Source of the DNA: Christensenella sp. UBA1782
GTDB lineage: Bacteria > Bacillota > Clostridia > Christensenellales > DTU072
Reading direction: 5' to 3'
Assembly: GCA_002315475.1 (NCBI GenBank)
Contig: DCGI01000041.1
Span: 1-27,810 of the forward strand
DNA: 27,810 bases
This document shows positions 7,442-15,243 of this stretch, piece by piece; within the stretch, counting starts at the first letter, position 1, and each line of letters opens with the position of its first letter. The position numbers were made by a program, and so were the translations under genes. Under the pieces are notes generated by a model. It was not told the origin of the DNA. It saw only the letters and a list, made by a program, of their open reading frames with translations, and did not search any database.

Positions 7442-8041
7442 TTATCTCGGGAATACGGGACTGGAAAAGACAGAGCCGCACGCCTCTTGCGTGTATTCCT
7501 GTGCGGGTTGCAGGCATAAGTACCCATAGCATGGTACGACCAGCAAGACTTCCGCAACGACTTTCGTAATAATGGTGACACAAGCGTTTGTCGTTACGAT
7601 ATTCCCTGCGGTAACCGTATTTTGTAAACCGTTGATGACGGCGGTGGCTTCCACTTCGGGGACAATAACGCCCTCTTGCGGCACGCGCATCACAAGGTCT
7701 TGGTCAAAAGACATACTCGACGTACCGTTGATGATGCTTCCTGACGAATTGGTTGCCACTACCGCCAAAGGAACCGTCAATGTAAAGCTAACGCGAGAAT
7801 TGATAGAACCTTGAATGGGCGTGATGGTAAGATTGGATACGGTAGGCGTACCGGAATTCGAAATGCCGAGAACCGTCGTAGCGGTTTCGGTGCCGAAATC
7901 TACCGTCAACGTGGCGGATACGCTTCTTTGCTGAATTCCCGCGTCAAAAACTTTTTTGGTTTCGATGCAGGTCTTATCACAGATGTTACCGTTGGTGCAA
8001 CCGATTGCAGGAGGATTGCAGTTTCTTATAGAACAAGACAT
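7442..8041 (-). CDS. Unrecognised protein with Cys-rich ends and beta-rich core
   Basis: I do not recognise a named family. The 199-residue product has a Cys-rich N-terminus (six Cys in the first 26 residues), a hydrophobic Thr/Ser/Val-rich middle (about 40-170) that looks like alternating beta strands, and a C-terminal segment VVPCYGYLCLQPAQEYTQEAC. There is no signal peptide or membrane helix. The ATG at 8041 is chosen over upstream in-frame starts because AAAGGAGG lies just before it and the upstream extension is low-quality sequence crossing the dnaB terminator. Small Cys-capped, beta-rich proteins of this sort in spore formers are often spore-surface or coat components, but that is a guess. 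It is a single-gene unit between two terminators; no clear sigma-A promoter is visible, which would fit control by an alternative sigma factor. Confidence 0.8.
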   Translation of the reverse strand: MSCSIRNCNPPAIGCTNGNICDKTCIETKKVFDAGIQQRSVSATLTVDFGTETATTVLGISNSGTPTVSNLTITPIQGSINSRVSFTLTVPLAVVATNSSGSIINGTSSMSFDQDLVMRVPQEGVIVPEVEATAVINGLQNTVTAGNIVTTNACVTIITKVVAEVLLVVPCYGYLCLQPAQEYTQEACGSVFSSPVFPR

Positions 8042-8086
8042 AATTTTTCCTCCTTTTAACTTATATCTACTACATCCTATGGCAAT

Positions 8087-8122
8087 AAAAAAAAGAATGT
8101 TCCGAGTTCTCTCGAAACATTC
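8087..8122 (-). terminator. Intrinsic terminator after dnaB
   Basis: A 12-bp stem with one mismatch (8095-8106 with 8111-8122) followed on the minus strand by eight Ts (8087-8094). It lies about 30 bases past the dnaB stop and ends the pepF-dnaB operon. A few Ts on the other side could give partial bidirectional function. Confidence 0.88.
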
Positions 8123-8150
8123 TCTTTTGGGATATAATAAAAAATCCGAA

Positions 8151-9563
8151 CTAATTCTCGTCTTGTTTGGGTTTGTGCCCCTGTGTGACCTGTTTCGGGG
8201 CGTAGACGCCTTGGTCGGCACTTTCACTGAACCGCATGTGCTTCCCGTCGAAATTCAGGCGGATTCTGCCCAATTCTCCGTTTCTATGCTTACTGATATC
8301 CAACATAATCGGACTGTCGTGTTTTGCCGATTCGTCCTCACGCGATAAGAATAAAACGATATCGGCGTCCTGTTCGATGGCGCCCGATTCACGCAAGTCG
8401 GACAGTTGCGGCGTCTTTTCGATACGGTTTTCGATACCACGCGACATTTGACAAAGCAGGATGACGGGACATTGAAATTCTTTTGCAAACCCTTTCATCT
8501 GCCTCGACATCGTAGCAATTTCCAGCTGTCTGTTTTCGGGTTCTCTCTTGCTGTCGGTATGTAAAGACATCAATCCCAGATAGTCCACAATCAACAAATC
8601 CAACTTTGTAAAACCCTTTCCGCTACCGCAGAGCCGTCGACATTGACCGGCAATATCGTTCGGACTGACAAAGGAAGAATCGTTTACGAAAACTCGTGAA
8701 TTGCTTAACGATTTTGTTATTTCCCACAAGTGTTGATGCCCGTCGCCCTGCACTTCGCCGGAATTGATTTCGTCCATCGTTACGTTGGCTAAATCGCAAA
8801 GCATACGCTGTGCCAATTGTACCGCAGGCATTTCCAACGAATAAATCGCTATGGCGTGTTGCTCCCCTTTTCTTCTTAAAATATTGGAAGCAATGTTCAA
8901 AGCAAACGCCGTTTTTCCGACCGAAGGACGGGCAGCCAGAATAATCAAATCCCCTTTTTGCAAACCGTTCGTCAGTTTGTCAAAGTGCGGAAATCCCGTC
9001 GTTAAACCTCTGTAGGCATCCTTATTCTTGGATAATACGTTCAAACGCTCTATTAGCTCGATAGCGGCGTTATAAAGGGGTTCCAAACTGCTCTTTGCCA
9101 AGTCGTTACCGATACCGTATATCTCTTTTTCGGCAAGACGAAGGGTTTCTTCTTCGTTTGTGGACGAATAGGCGTTTTCGATAATCAAATTACATTTTTC
9201 AATCAACAAACGCAGCACTCTGTCCCGCTGAATGATTTTTACGTAGTTGGCACAGTTGGCGGCGGACGGCATCAATACGGTCAGTCCCGCAAGATAATCC
9301 AAAAGTTTTTCGTCGCCGAAGCCGGTTTTGGTCATTTGGTCGGTGACCGTTACGACGTCGACCGATTCACCCGCATCGTTCAAAGCACGCATGGCTTCGT
9401 ATATTTTCCGATTCTTTTCGTTGTAAAAACATTCGGGATCGATTTTCCCGATATATTGCGATGATACGTTTCCGTCAATCAATAAACATGACAAAACGGA
9501 TTGTTCCGCTTCGAAGTTATGCGGAAATATTTTCGGTACGATTTTCTTTTCTTTTTCAGCCAT
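8151..9563 (-). CDS. dnaB: Replicative DNA helicase DnaB
   Basis: Hexameric 5'-3' helicase that unwinds DNA at the replication fork. The product is 470 residues. The N-terminal domain begins PHNFEAEQSVLSCLL (14-28); the RecA-like C-terminal domain has Walker A ARPSVGKTAF (211-220), SLEMP, Walker B LDLLIVDYLGLM, the LLCQMSRGIENR segment and the signature SDLRESGAIEQDADIVLFLSRED. The ATG at 9563 is preferred: the product then starts MAEKEKKIVPKIFPHN, an AGGA site lies upstream, and it overlaps the preceding gene by 8 bases (ATGGCTGA). An upstream in-frame start would add 18 unrelated residues. In Bacillus dnaB follows rplI; here it is last in an operon after pepF and a membrane protein. Confidence 0.97.
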   Translation of the reverse strand: MAEKEKKIVPKIFPHNFEAEQSVLSCLLIDGNVSSQYIGKIDPECFYNEKNRKIYEAMRALNDAGESVDVVTVTDQMTKTGFGDEKLLDYLAGLTVLMPSAANCANYVKIIQRDRVLRLLIEKCNLIIENAYSSTNEEETLRLAEKEIYGIGNDLAKSSLEPLYNAAIELIERLNVLSKNKDAYRGLTTGFPHFDKLTNGLQKGDLIILAARPSVGKTAFALNIASNILRRKGEQHAIAIYSLEMPAVQLAQRMLCDLANVTMDEINSGEVQGDGHQHLWEITKSLSNSRVFVNDSSFVSPNDIAGQCRRLCGSGKGFTKLDLLIVDYLGLMSLHTDSKREPENRQLEIATMSRQMKGFAKEFQCPVILLCQMSRGIENRIEKTPQLSDLRESGAIEQDADIVLFLSREDESAKHDSPIMLDISKHRNGELGRIRLNFDGKHMRFSESADQGVYAPKQVTQGHKPKQDEN

Positions 9564-10362
9564 GATTCTTTGTCCTTTTTTTGCGATAGAGATAAATGCC
9601 GAGGGGCAAAAGCGCAACCAAAACGGAAGCGCCGACAGCTACGGTATACCAACCGTTTGCGTTGGGTTTGTGTTCTTCCATAGTAATATAAATATCCGTT
9701 TTGTCGGACGGAATGAAAAAGTTATGCAGATATATTCCGTATTCGGTGGAATAGTTGATTTCCATCGCATCGCTCGTAAGGATTTTTGTGGAATACGGCG
9801 TTCCGTAGGTATATTTCAAAACCAATTTTTCTCGACGGATTCCGACCTTTTGACAGCCCGTCACATAGATACGTCCCACCATTTTCTGAATATCGTCCAG
9901 TCCGACGAAAGGCGTTTGTCTTTTGATTGTCGTTTCGGTTCTGAAAAACGTCATGTGGTTTTCTTCCTGAAGATTCTCCTCCCGAGAAAACCCGTTATAT
10001 CCTTGAAAAAGATAATAATCGGCAATGGAATCGAAAGAAAGCACGGAAGTTACGCTCCCTAAATTGGTATTGCAATCCACTTCCCAATCGTTATCGGATA
10101 GAAAATTGGAAACCGTTTTTAAGGCACCCGATAACAGACTTTTGTTTAGAGCATAGAAATCGGAGTCATACAAAAGACAATACTCCAACCGCACGCCGGA
10201 ATTCGAAAGGAAATAGCAACGATATATTATTTCCGCATAGTACCCTTGCAAATTATACGTTAATTCATTGGAAGGTTGTGCCGATGCCGAATCATCGGCA
10301 GTCGATACCGATAACGAAAGAAAAAGGACGCAAAGCACGCAAAGGATAATAAACTTTTTCAT
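9556..10362 (-). CDS. Predicted type I membrane protein of unknown function
   Basis: Not a family I recognise. The 268-residue product has a signal peptide (MKKFIILCVLCVLFLSLSVS, cleavage probably near ADDSASA), an outer region of about 200 residues rich in Tyr, Phe and Asn with several Cys, one C-terminal membrane helix (about 237-258) and a basic stop-transfer tail (YRKKRTKNHG). It should sit in the membrane with the bulk outside. It overlaps pepF by four bases (ATGA) and dnaB by eight, so its translation is coupled to both; the biological reason for this placement is not evident. Confidence 0.85.
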   Translation of the reverse strand: MKKFIILCVLCVLFLSLSVSTADDSASAQPSNELTYNLQGYYAEIIYRCYFLSNSGVRLEYCLLYDSDFYALNKSLLSGALKTVSNFLSDNDWEVDCNTNLGSVTSVLSFDSIADYYLFQGYNGFSREENLQEENHMTFFRTETTIKRQTPFVGLDDIQKMVGRIYVTGCQKVGIRREKLVLKYTYGTPYSTKILTSDAMEINYSTEYGIYLHNFFIPSDKTDIYITMEEHKPNANGWYTVAVGASVLVALLPLGIYLYRKKRTKNHG

Positions 10363-12131
10363 TTTGTACTACGTAGTTCCTTTAAGGCGAGAGAAAACTC
10401 TTTCATGGCATAGTCAAACGGTTCTCTTTTTGTCAAGTCGATGTCCACCAATTTGATTTCATCCAAAGGATACATACTGCCACCCGAAGACAGAAATTTC
10501 TTATATTTTTCGACGGCACCTTCTTCCGTCAAAATCTTGTTGGCTATATTGACGGCGCAGGTCAATCCCGTCGCATACTTATAAACGTAATAAGAGTGGT
10601 AAAAATGCGGAATTCTTGCCCATTCGCAAGCAATCAAGTCATCGGTTTCCACATGCTCGCCATAATATGTGCGGTTCAAATCCGCATAAAAGGTATTCAT
10701 CGTCTCATAAGTCAACGGTTTTCCGTTTTCTACCGTTTCGTGGGCAAACTTTTCAAACTCAGAAAACATGGTTTGACGGAACAAGGTGGTACGGAACATA
10801 TCAATATAGTAAGAAAGCAGGTATTTCCGTTCTTTTCCCGTAGCCGTTTTCAATAGATGTTTAATGAGCAAAACTTCGTTGACCGTACTGGCGATTTCGG
10901 CTACAAAAATAGAATAGGACGCCTTTTCGTAACATTGAGCGGCATTGCTGTAATAGGTGTGCATAGCGTGCCCCATTTCGTGAGCGATGGTAAAAACGTC
11001 GTGTATGGTATCTTTATGATTCAACAGCACGAACGGATGCAGACCGTATAAATCACAACAATACGCTCCGCTTCTTTTATTTTCGGTTTCCTCTACGTCC
11101 AGCCATCTTTCTTTTTTGGCGCGACGCAAAGTCTGCACATATTCTTCTCCGAGCGGTTGTAAAGCTTCGCAAACCAATTCGTACGCACCGTCGTATTCGT
11201 ATTTTTTTTCGATACCTTCTACAATGGAAACGTGCAAATCGTACATGGTGAGCTTGCTCAATTTCATTTCTTTGCAACGATATTCCATATACTTATGGAG
11301 ATTCGGCATACCTTTTCGGACGGAAGCAATCAAATTTTCGTAAACCTTTACGGGAATATTATCGGAATAGAGCTTTAATTCCAAACAACTTTTATATTTT
11401 CGCATTTTTGCAAAAAATACATCTTTTTTGACGTTCCCGGCATAAACGGCGGAAATGGTGTCGATCATGGATTTGTACGGCGTAAACATTTTTTCATAAG
11501 CCTCTTTCCGCAAAGCTCTGTCTTGATTTTGTAAAAGAACGGAATAAAGACCATGCCCGAATTTCACCTCTTCACCGTCTACGCAAATGTTACCGAAAGG
11601 AATGTTTACGTTGTCGAAAATCATAAATATCTTCTGAAAATCTCCGATAAACGACGACATATTGGCAAGAAGCGTTTCTTCTTTGGCGGAAAGGAAATGC
11701 TTTTTGTTACGTATAATCTCGGTTAATATCATGGAAAAATAGGAATACTCCGGATTGTCGCGCATCTCCAACAAATCTTCGTTTTTGAAAGTCGATAAAG
11801 CCGGCATGAAAAAGGCTAACTTCGTTTCCGTGTTCGAACCCAAAATTTGTATCCGTTCCGACAAAGCGGCATACTTGGTATTCGATTTATCCTCGTCCCA
11901 ACGAAGACTACAGTAAACGTCCAATTTTTCGTACAACAACGATATGCGAGAGTGCAGTAAAAAAACCTCTAACGCATTTTCTTTATTGAGATTACCGCGA
12001 AACGCCTCTACTCTCTTACATCCGTCCTCAATATCGGATATGATATTGTCGATATCTTTTTCCGACAAAATATCTTCGGTCGCCCAAATTCTTTCGGGCA
12101 ACACGTCCTTTCTTTTCATAGCTCCTGCCAT
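10359..12131 (-). CDS. pepF: Oligoendopeptidase F (M3B family)
   Basis: Cytoplasmic zinc metallopeptidase that cleaves short peptides. The 590-residue product has the usual length and the M3 catalytic site: H384-E-M-G-H388 for zinc and catalysis, with the third ligand probably E412 in AEIASTVNE, 24 residues further on. The N-terminal helical domain opens LPERIWATEDI, as in other PepF proteins. The ATG at 12131 is preceded by GGGGGA at suitable spacing; the ATG four codons later has its AGGAG too close. It is the promoter-proximal gene of a three-gene operon with the membrane protein and dnaB. Likely roles are turnover of imported or signal-derived peptides. Confidence 0.95.
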   Translation of the reverse strand: MAGAMKRKDVLPERIWATEDILSEKDIDNIISDIEDGCKRVEAFRGNLNKENALEVFLLHSRISLLYEKLDVYCSLRWDEDKSNTKYAALSERIQILGSNTETKLAFFMPALSTFKNEDLLEMRDNPEYSYFSMILTEIIRNKKHFLSAKEETLLANMSSFIGDFQKIFMIFDNVNIPFGNICVDGEEVKFGHGLYSVLLQNQDRALRKEAYEKMFTPYKSMIDTISAVYAGNVKKDVFFAKMRKYKSCLELKLYSDNIPVKVYENLIASVRKGMPNLHKYMEYRCKEMKLSKLTMYDLHVSIVEGIEKKYEYDGAYELVCEALQPLGEEYVQTLRRAKKERWLDVEETENKRSGAYCCDLYGLHPFVLLNHKDTIHDVFTIAHEMGHAMHTYYSNAAQCYEKASYSIFVAEIASTVNEVLLIKHLLKTATGKERKYLLSYYIDMFRTTLFRQTMFSEFEKFAHETVENGKPLTYETMNTFYADLNRTYYGEHVETDDLIACEWARIPHFYHSYYVYKYATGLTCAVNIANKILTEEGAVEKYKKFLSSGGSMYPLDEIKLVDIDLTKREPFDYAMKEFSLALKELRSTK

Positions 12132-12165
12132 AGAAAAAATCCCCCTTTCGCTTTTAAGTATATAA

Positions 12166-12194
12166 ATTATATATCTCTATTTTAATTTTGTCAA
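12166..12194 (-). promoter_or_regulatory. Consensus sigma-A promoter of the pepF-dnaB operon
   Basis: TTGACA (12189-12194), 17 bases, TATAAT (12166-12171) on the minus strand: a perfect match to the vegetative consensus. The predicted start is near 12159, giving a leader of about 28 bases before pepF. Confidence 0.88.
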
Positions 12195-12273
12195 TATATT
12201 CCCCTTTTATCAATATACGATTCAAGTTTCTCTAAAAATTACAAACCAAGTCTTAAAAAATAGAGAAAGTCGC

Positions 12274-12301
12274 TTGATTTTTTCAAAAAAATGCTTATAA
12301 T
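12274..12301 (+). promoter_or_regulatory. Promoter of the SRP RNA gene
   Basis: TTGATT (12274-12279), 16 bases, perfect TATAAT (12296-12301). The predicted start is around 12308, just ahead of the recognisable SRP RNA 5' arm. It is back to back with the pepF promoter. Confidence 0.8.
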
Positions 12302-12316
12302 AATAGTTGGATGATA

Positions 12317-12575
12317 GATGGGGAGTTAGCGGTGCCCTGTAACCTGCAATCCGCTATAGCAGGATTGAACGCCCACCGAGGCATATCCTATGGGATGCCG
12401 ATACAGATAAGGAGTGTTGATAGTTAGGTCTTGTACAATTTCGCATTGTGAATCGTGTCAGGGTTTGATCGCAGCAGCACTAAGCAAAGGTCGGAATGTG
12501 TTACGAGGAAGCTTAAAAGGAGCTACCTGTCTGTAAGCCGATCCGGTAGAATCTGTCGGAGTGGGTTCATCTTTT
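12317..12575 (+). ncRNA. ffs: Signal recognition particle RNA, large (Alu-containing) type
   Basis: RNA scaffold of the signal recognition particle, which pairs with Ffh to deliver nascent membrane and secreted proteins. The 5' Alu part is diagnostic: GGTGCCCTGTAACCTGCAAT followed by CCGCTATAGCAGG (12330 onward) is the form seen in bacillota. A long imperfect helix follows, with domain IV at about 12455-12480 containing GTCAGG and the GCAGCAGCAC side of the Ffh-binding loop. The ends pair (GATGGG at 12317 with TTCATC at 12566) and a run of eight Ts at 12572-12579 ends transcription. The tip of domain IV (GTTTGATCGC) pairs poorly compared with the usual GNRA or URRC-capped stem. Exact ends are uncertain by about ten bases. 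Confidence 0.92.
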
Positions 12576-12594
12576 TTTTATAGGCACAATACGT

Positions 12595-13689
12595 ATGGAA
12601 TCGACAAAACAAAAAATCGTCAACGCCATTTTGGTACGAGTTTACGACAAAGGCGAAACGGAAACGGACTTTGAAGAATTGATTGCGCTCTGCGATACGG
12701 CGGGATATCATACCGTCGCTACCCTTTCGCAACACCGCGACCGCCCCGACCACACTTTTTATATCGGTACGGGGAAAGTGCAAGAACTCAAACAAGCCGC
12801 TTTGTCTTTGGATGCGGGTACGGTCGTCATGGATAACGAAATCAGTCCCGCACAACTCAACAATCTCGAAAAAGAACTGCAAATCCCCGTCATAGACAGG
12901 GCAACTCTGATTTTGGAAATTTTCGCCCAACACGCAACCAGTAACGAAGGTAAGCTGCAAGTGGAACTCGCCCAAAAAAAACACAGTCTGCCGAGAGTTT
13001 TGGGACAAGGCATGATTCTGTCCCGTACCGGCGGAGGCGGGGGCGGCGGTGGGGGTGCTCGTCGCGGAGCCGGCGAGCAACAGTTGGAACTCGACAGACG
13101 TACCATTCGAGAAGAAATTCGAGAATTGGAACGGAAGATCGAAAAACTATCGGACGCTCATCGTCTAAGACGCAATCGCAGAAATAAAAGCGAAATGCAG
13201 TCTGTTTGTATCGTAGGCTACACGAATGTAGGAAAATCCACCCTCATGAATTTTTTAACCAAAGCAAACGTCTTGGAAGAAAACAAGCTGTTTGCCACAC
13301 TCGATCCCGTCAGCAGAAAATTTTGGCTTGCTCCCCATAAAGAGTTTATTTTGACCGATACCGTCGGCTTTATCAGTAAGCTTCCGCACGAATTTATCGA
13401 AGCTTTCAAAAGTACTTTGGAAGAAACCGCCGATGCCGATTTGATTCTTTTGGTTTGCGACGGTGCCGATGAAAGGATCGTCGAAAAGATGAAGGTCGTC
13501 CATGAAGTTTTGGACGGAATCGGAGCAGGTTCCATTCCCTATATCGTGGTGTATAACAAATGCGATTTATTGTCGGTTTCCGATATTCCGGAACAAGGCA
13601 TATCGGTCAGTGCCAAAACCGGTTCCGGCGTCGAAGAACTAAAACAAAGGATATGCGAAAAGCTTTTCGGAGAACGATTATCTTGGTAA
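12595..13689 (+). CDS. hflX: GTPase HflX
   Basis: Ribosome-associated GTPase that splits stalled or stressed 70S ribosomes. The 364-residue product has the N-terminal HflX domain (1-140), the family glycine-rich linker (LSRTGG... GAGEQQLELDRR, about 142-169) with an unusual run of nine Gly (146-154), a coiled-coil segment (170-195), and the G domain: G1 GYTNVGKST (208-216), G3 DTVGFI, G4 NKCD and G5 SAK. It lacks much of the C-terminal extension of the E. coli protein. The ATG is only about 16 bases after the SRP RNA T-run, and there is at best a weak AGG ribosome site, so it probably depends on read-through from the SRP RNA promoter. Confidence 0.95.
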   Translation: MESTKQKIVNAILVRVYDKGETETDFEELIALCDTAGYHTVATLSQHRDRPDHTFYIGTGKVQELKQAALSLDAGTVVMDNEISPAQLNNLEKELQIPVIDRATLILEIFAQHATSNEGKLQVELAQKKHSLPRVLGQGMILSRTGGGGGGGGGARRGAGEQQLELDRRTIREEIRELERKIEKLSDAHRLRRNRRNKSEMQSVCIVGYTNVGKSTLMNFLTKANVLEENKLFATLDPVSRKFWLAPHKEFILTDTVGFISKLPHEFIEAFKSTLEETADADLILLVCDGADERIVEKMKVVHEVLDGIGAGSIPYIVVYNKCDLLSVSDIPEQGISVSAKTGSGVEELKQRICEKLFGERLSW

Positions 13690-13718
13690 AAAAACGGACG
13701 GTTTCCCGTCCGTTTTTT
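13688..13718. terminator. Bidirectional terminator between hflX and spoIVA
   Basis: CGGACGG and CCGTCCG (13695-13701 and 13706-13712) form a GC-rich stem with a TTTC loop, flanked by As on the left and six Ts on the right. It begins at the hflX stop and touches the spoIVA stop, so it serves both convergent genes. Confidence 0.92.
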
Positions 13719-15190
13719 CACAACAAAATACAAATAACCCCGCCCTTCCCTTCGTTGACGATACGCGTCATGGTTTTACGAAGTTTATTTCTGGTGTCGG
13801 TCGGCATATTGCCGTTTTTACTCGAAAGGTCTTCCTTAATCAAGGCATCCAACCGCATCCCGAACATATTGGTATCCCAAATCTTCTTCTTGTCCGACTG
13901 ACAATCGGCAAGCATATTTTTCAAGAAATCTTCGCTCTGCTGTTCGCTTCCCAACGTGGGACTTATTTCCGACTCCACGTCCACGCGAACGATATGATAG
14001 GATGGTGCGCTTGCTTTTAAGCGTAAACCGTACTGATTTCCCTTTTTTACGACTTCGGGTTCGGCTAATTCCATATCGTCTAAAGAAGGATTGATGACGC
14101 CGTAACCGTCCTGTTGAACCTGTAGCATCGCTTGGCGTATCCCTTCGTACGCTCGATACGAAGCCGATAACGTTTTTACATACTGCATAAGCTTACATTC
14201 ATCCCCAACGTCGCAACCGCAAAAGGACGCCAAAACCTTATTATACAATCCTTCTTTGGCTTTACAATTCAACAATACCGAACCGTCCGCAAGAGAAATC
14301 GTGCAATCGACGTCACCGATATATTCCGATTCCCGATATACTTCGGATGCTTTTTCCGCATCGCACATTTTTACGATTCTTTGCGTTTTTTCTTTTAATT
14401 CTTGCAAACAGCTAAAAACGATTTCATGGTCTTTCGGTAAAGAACATATCCATTTAGGAAGTTTTACCCGAATTTTCGACAGAGGAAATTCATAAAGAAT
14501 TTTCGTCATGATTTTATGAATATCGTCTTTCTTTAATTTTGTGATGTCGCACAAAATAACGGGTACCCCGTATCGCTCCTGCAAACTTTCCTGCAACCGA
14601 ATTGTATCGGTTTTTTCGGGATACTGAGAATTCAAAAGCACAACAAACGGTTTGCCGCATTTTTTTAATTCCTGTACGACGCGTTCTTCGCTTTCTACAT
14701 ATTTCGTTCTACCGATATCGGTAAAAGAACCGTCGGTCGTCACCAAGATACCTACCGTAGAATGATCGCAAATGACTTTTTTCGTTCCGATTTCCGCAGC
14801 TTCCTGAAAAGGTATTTCTTTTTCCTGCCAAGGGGTTTTTACCAATCTTTCTTTCTCCCCTTCCGCCTGTCCGAGAGCACCTTCTACCATATAACCTACA
14901 CAATCGATTAAACGCACGTTCGCCGACATTTTGTCAAATGTAACCGTAACCGCTTCGTTCGGTACGAATTTTGGCTCGGTCGTCATGACCGTTTTTCCGT
15001 CTGCCGATTGGGGCATTTCGTCAATGGTTCTGGCACGTTTGTTTTTGTCTTGAATTTTATCCAATACAAAGGTTTCCAAAAACTTTTTGATAAAGGTAGA
15101 TTTTCCCGTTCGTACGGGACCTACCACGCCTACATAAATATCGCCACCCGTTCGGGTAGCGATATCGTCATATATATTATACTCCAACAT
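13718..15190 (-). CDS. spoIVA: Stage IV sporulation protein A (coat morphogenetic ATPase)
   Basis: SpoIVA polymerises, using ATP, on the outer forespore membrane to form the base layer of the spore coat. The 490-residue length and sequence match the family end to end: an opening YDDIATRTGGDIYVGVVGPV, the Walker A GPVRTGKST (24-32), the DEMPQSADGKTVMTTEPKF region that contains the sensor threonine, and the C-terminus ending GKGGVICILL, close to the terminal segment that localises the Bacillus protein. The ATG at 15190 follows GGAGGCGG. A good candidate sigma-E promoter lies just upstream, as expected for a mother-cell gene. This gene is direct evidence that the organism belongs to an endospore-forming lineage. 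Confidence 0.98.
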   Translation of the reverse strand: MLEYNIYDDIATRTGGDIYVGVVGPVRTGKSTFIKKFLETFVLDKIQDKNKRARTIDEMPQSADGKTVMTTEPKFVPNEAVTVTFDKMSANVRLIDCVGYMVEGALGQAEGEKERLVKTPWQEKEIPFQEAAEIGTKKVICDHSTVGILVTTDGSFTDIGRTKYVESEERVVQELKKCGKPFVVLLNSQYPEKTDTIRLQESLQERYGVPVILCDITKLKKDDIHKIMTKILYEFPLSKIRVKLPKWICSLPKDHEIVFSCLQELKEKTQRIVKMCDAEKASEVYRESEYIGDVDCTISLADGSVLLNCKAKEGLYNKVLASFCGCDVGDECKLMQYVKTLSASYRAYEGIRQAMLQVQQDGYGVINPSLDDMELAEPEVVKKGNQYGLRLKASAPSYHIVRVDVESEISPTLGSEQQSEDFLKNMLADCQSDKKKIWDTNMFGMRLDALIKEDLSSKNGNMPTDTRNKLRKTMTRIVNEGKGGVICILL

Positions 15191-15214
15191 ATAAACCGCC
15201 TCCGTTTTTACTTA

Positions 15215-15243
15215 ACGATATGCGCGGCGGCAGAAAAATATGC
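15215..15243 (-). promoter_or_regulatory. Candidate sigma-E promoter of spoIVA
   Basis: On the minus strand GCATATT (15237-15243) matches the sigma-E -35 consensus (kmATATT) and is followed after 14 bases by CATATCGT (15215-15222), which fits the -10 consensus CATACAnT at most positions. The -35 overlaps the aminotransferase stop codon, so spoIVA can be switched on separately from the upstream operon. Confidence 0.7.

Noticed and set aside
8042..8086. Sporulation or vegetative promoter ahead of the 7442-8041 gene
   Set aside because: TTGCCA and TATAAG are present but only 14 bases apart, and no sigma-E, G or K pattern fits convincingly.
12308..12580. tmRNA, 6S RNA or T-box leader as identity for the structured RNA
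   Set aside because: The Alu-domain words and the AGCAGCAC side of domain IV are specific to SRP RNA; there is no tRNA-like acceptor end or T-box bulge.
12523..13080. 185-codon minus-strand frame over the SRP RNA end and hflX
   Set aside because: Antisense to HflX and the SRP RNA; no family resemblance, so chance opening.
12759..13106. Proline-rich minus-strand frame
   Set aside because: The proline run is the antisense reading of the HflX glycine codons.
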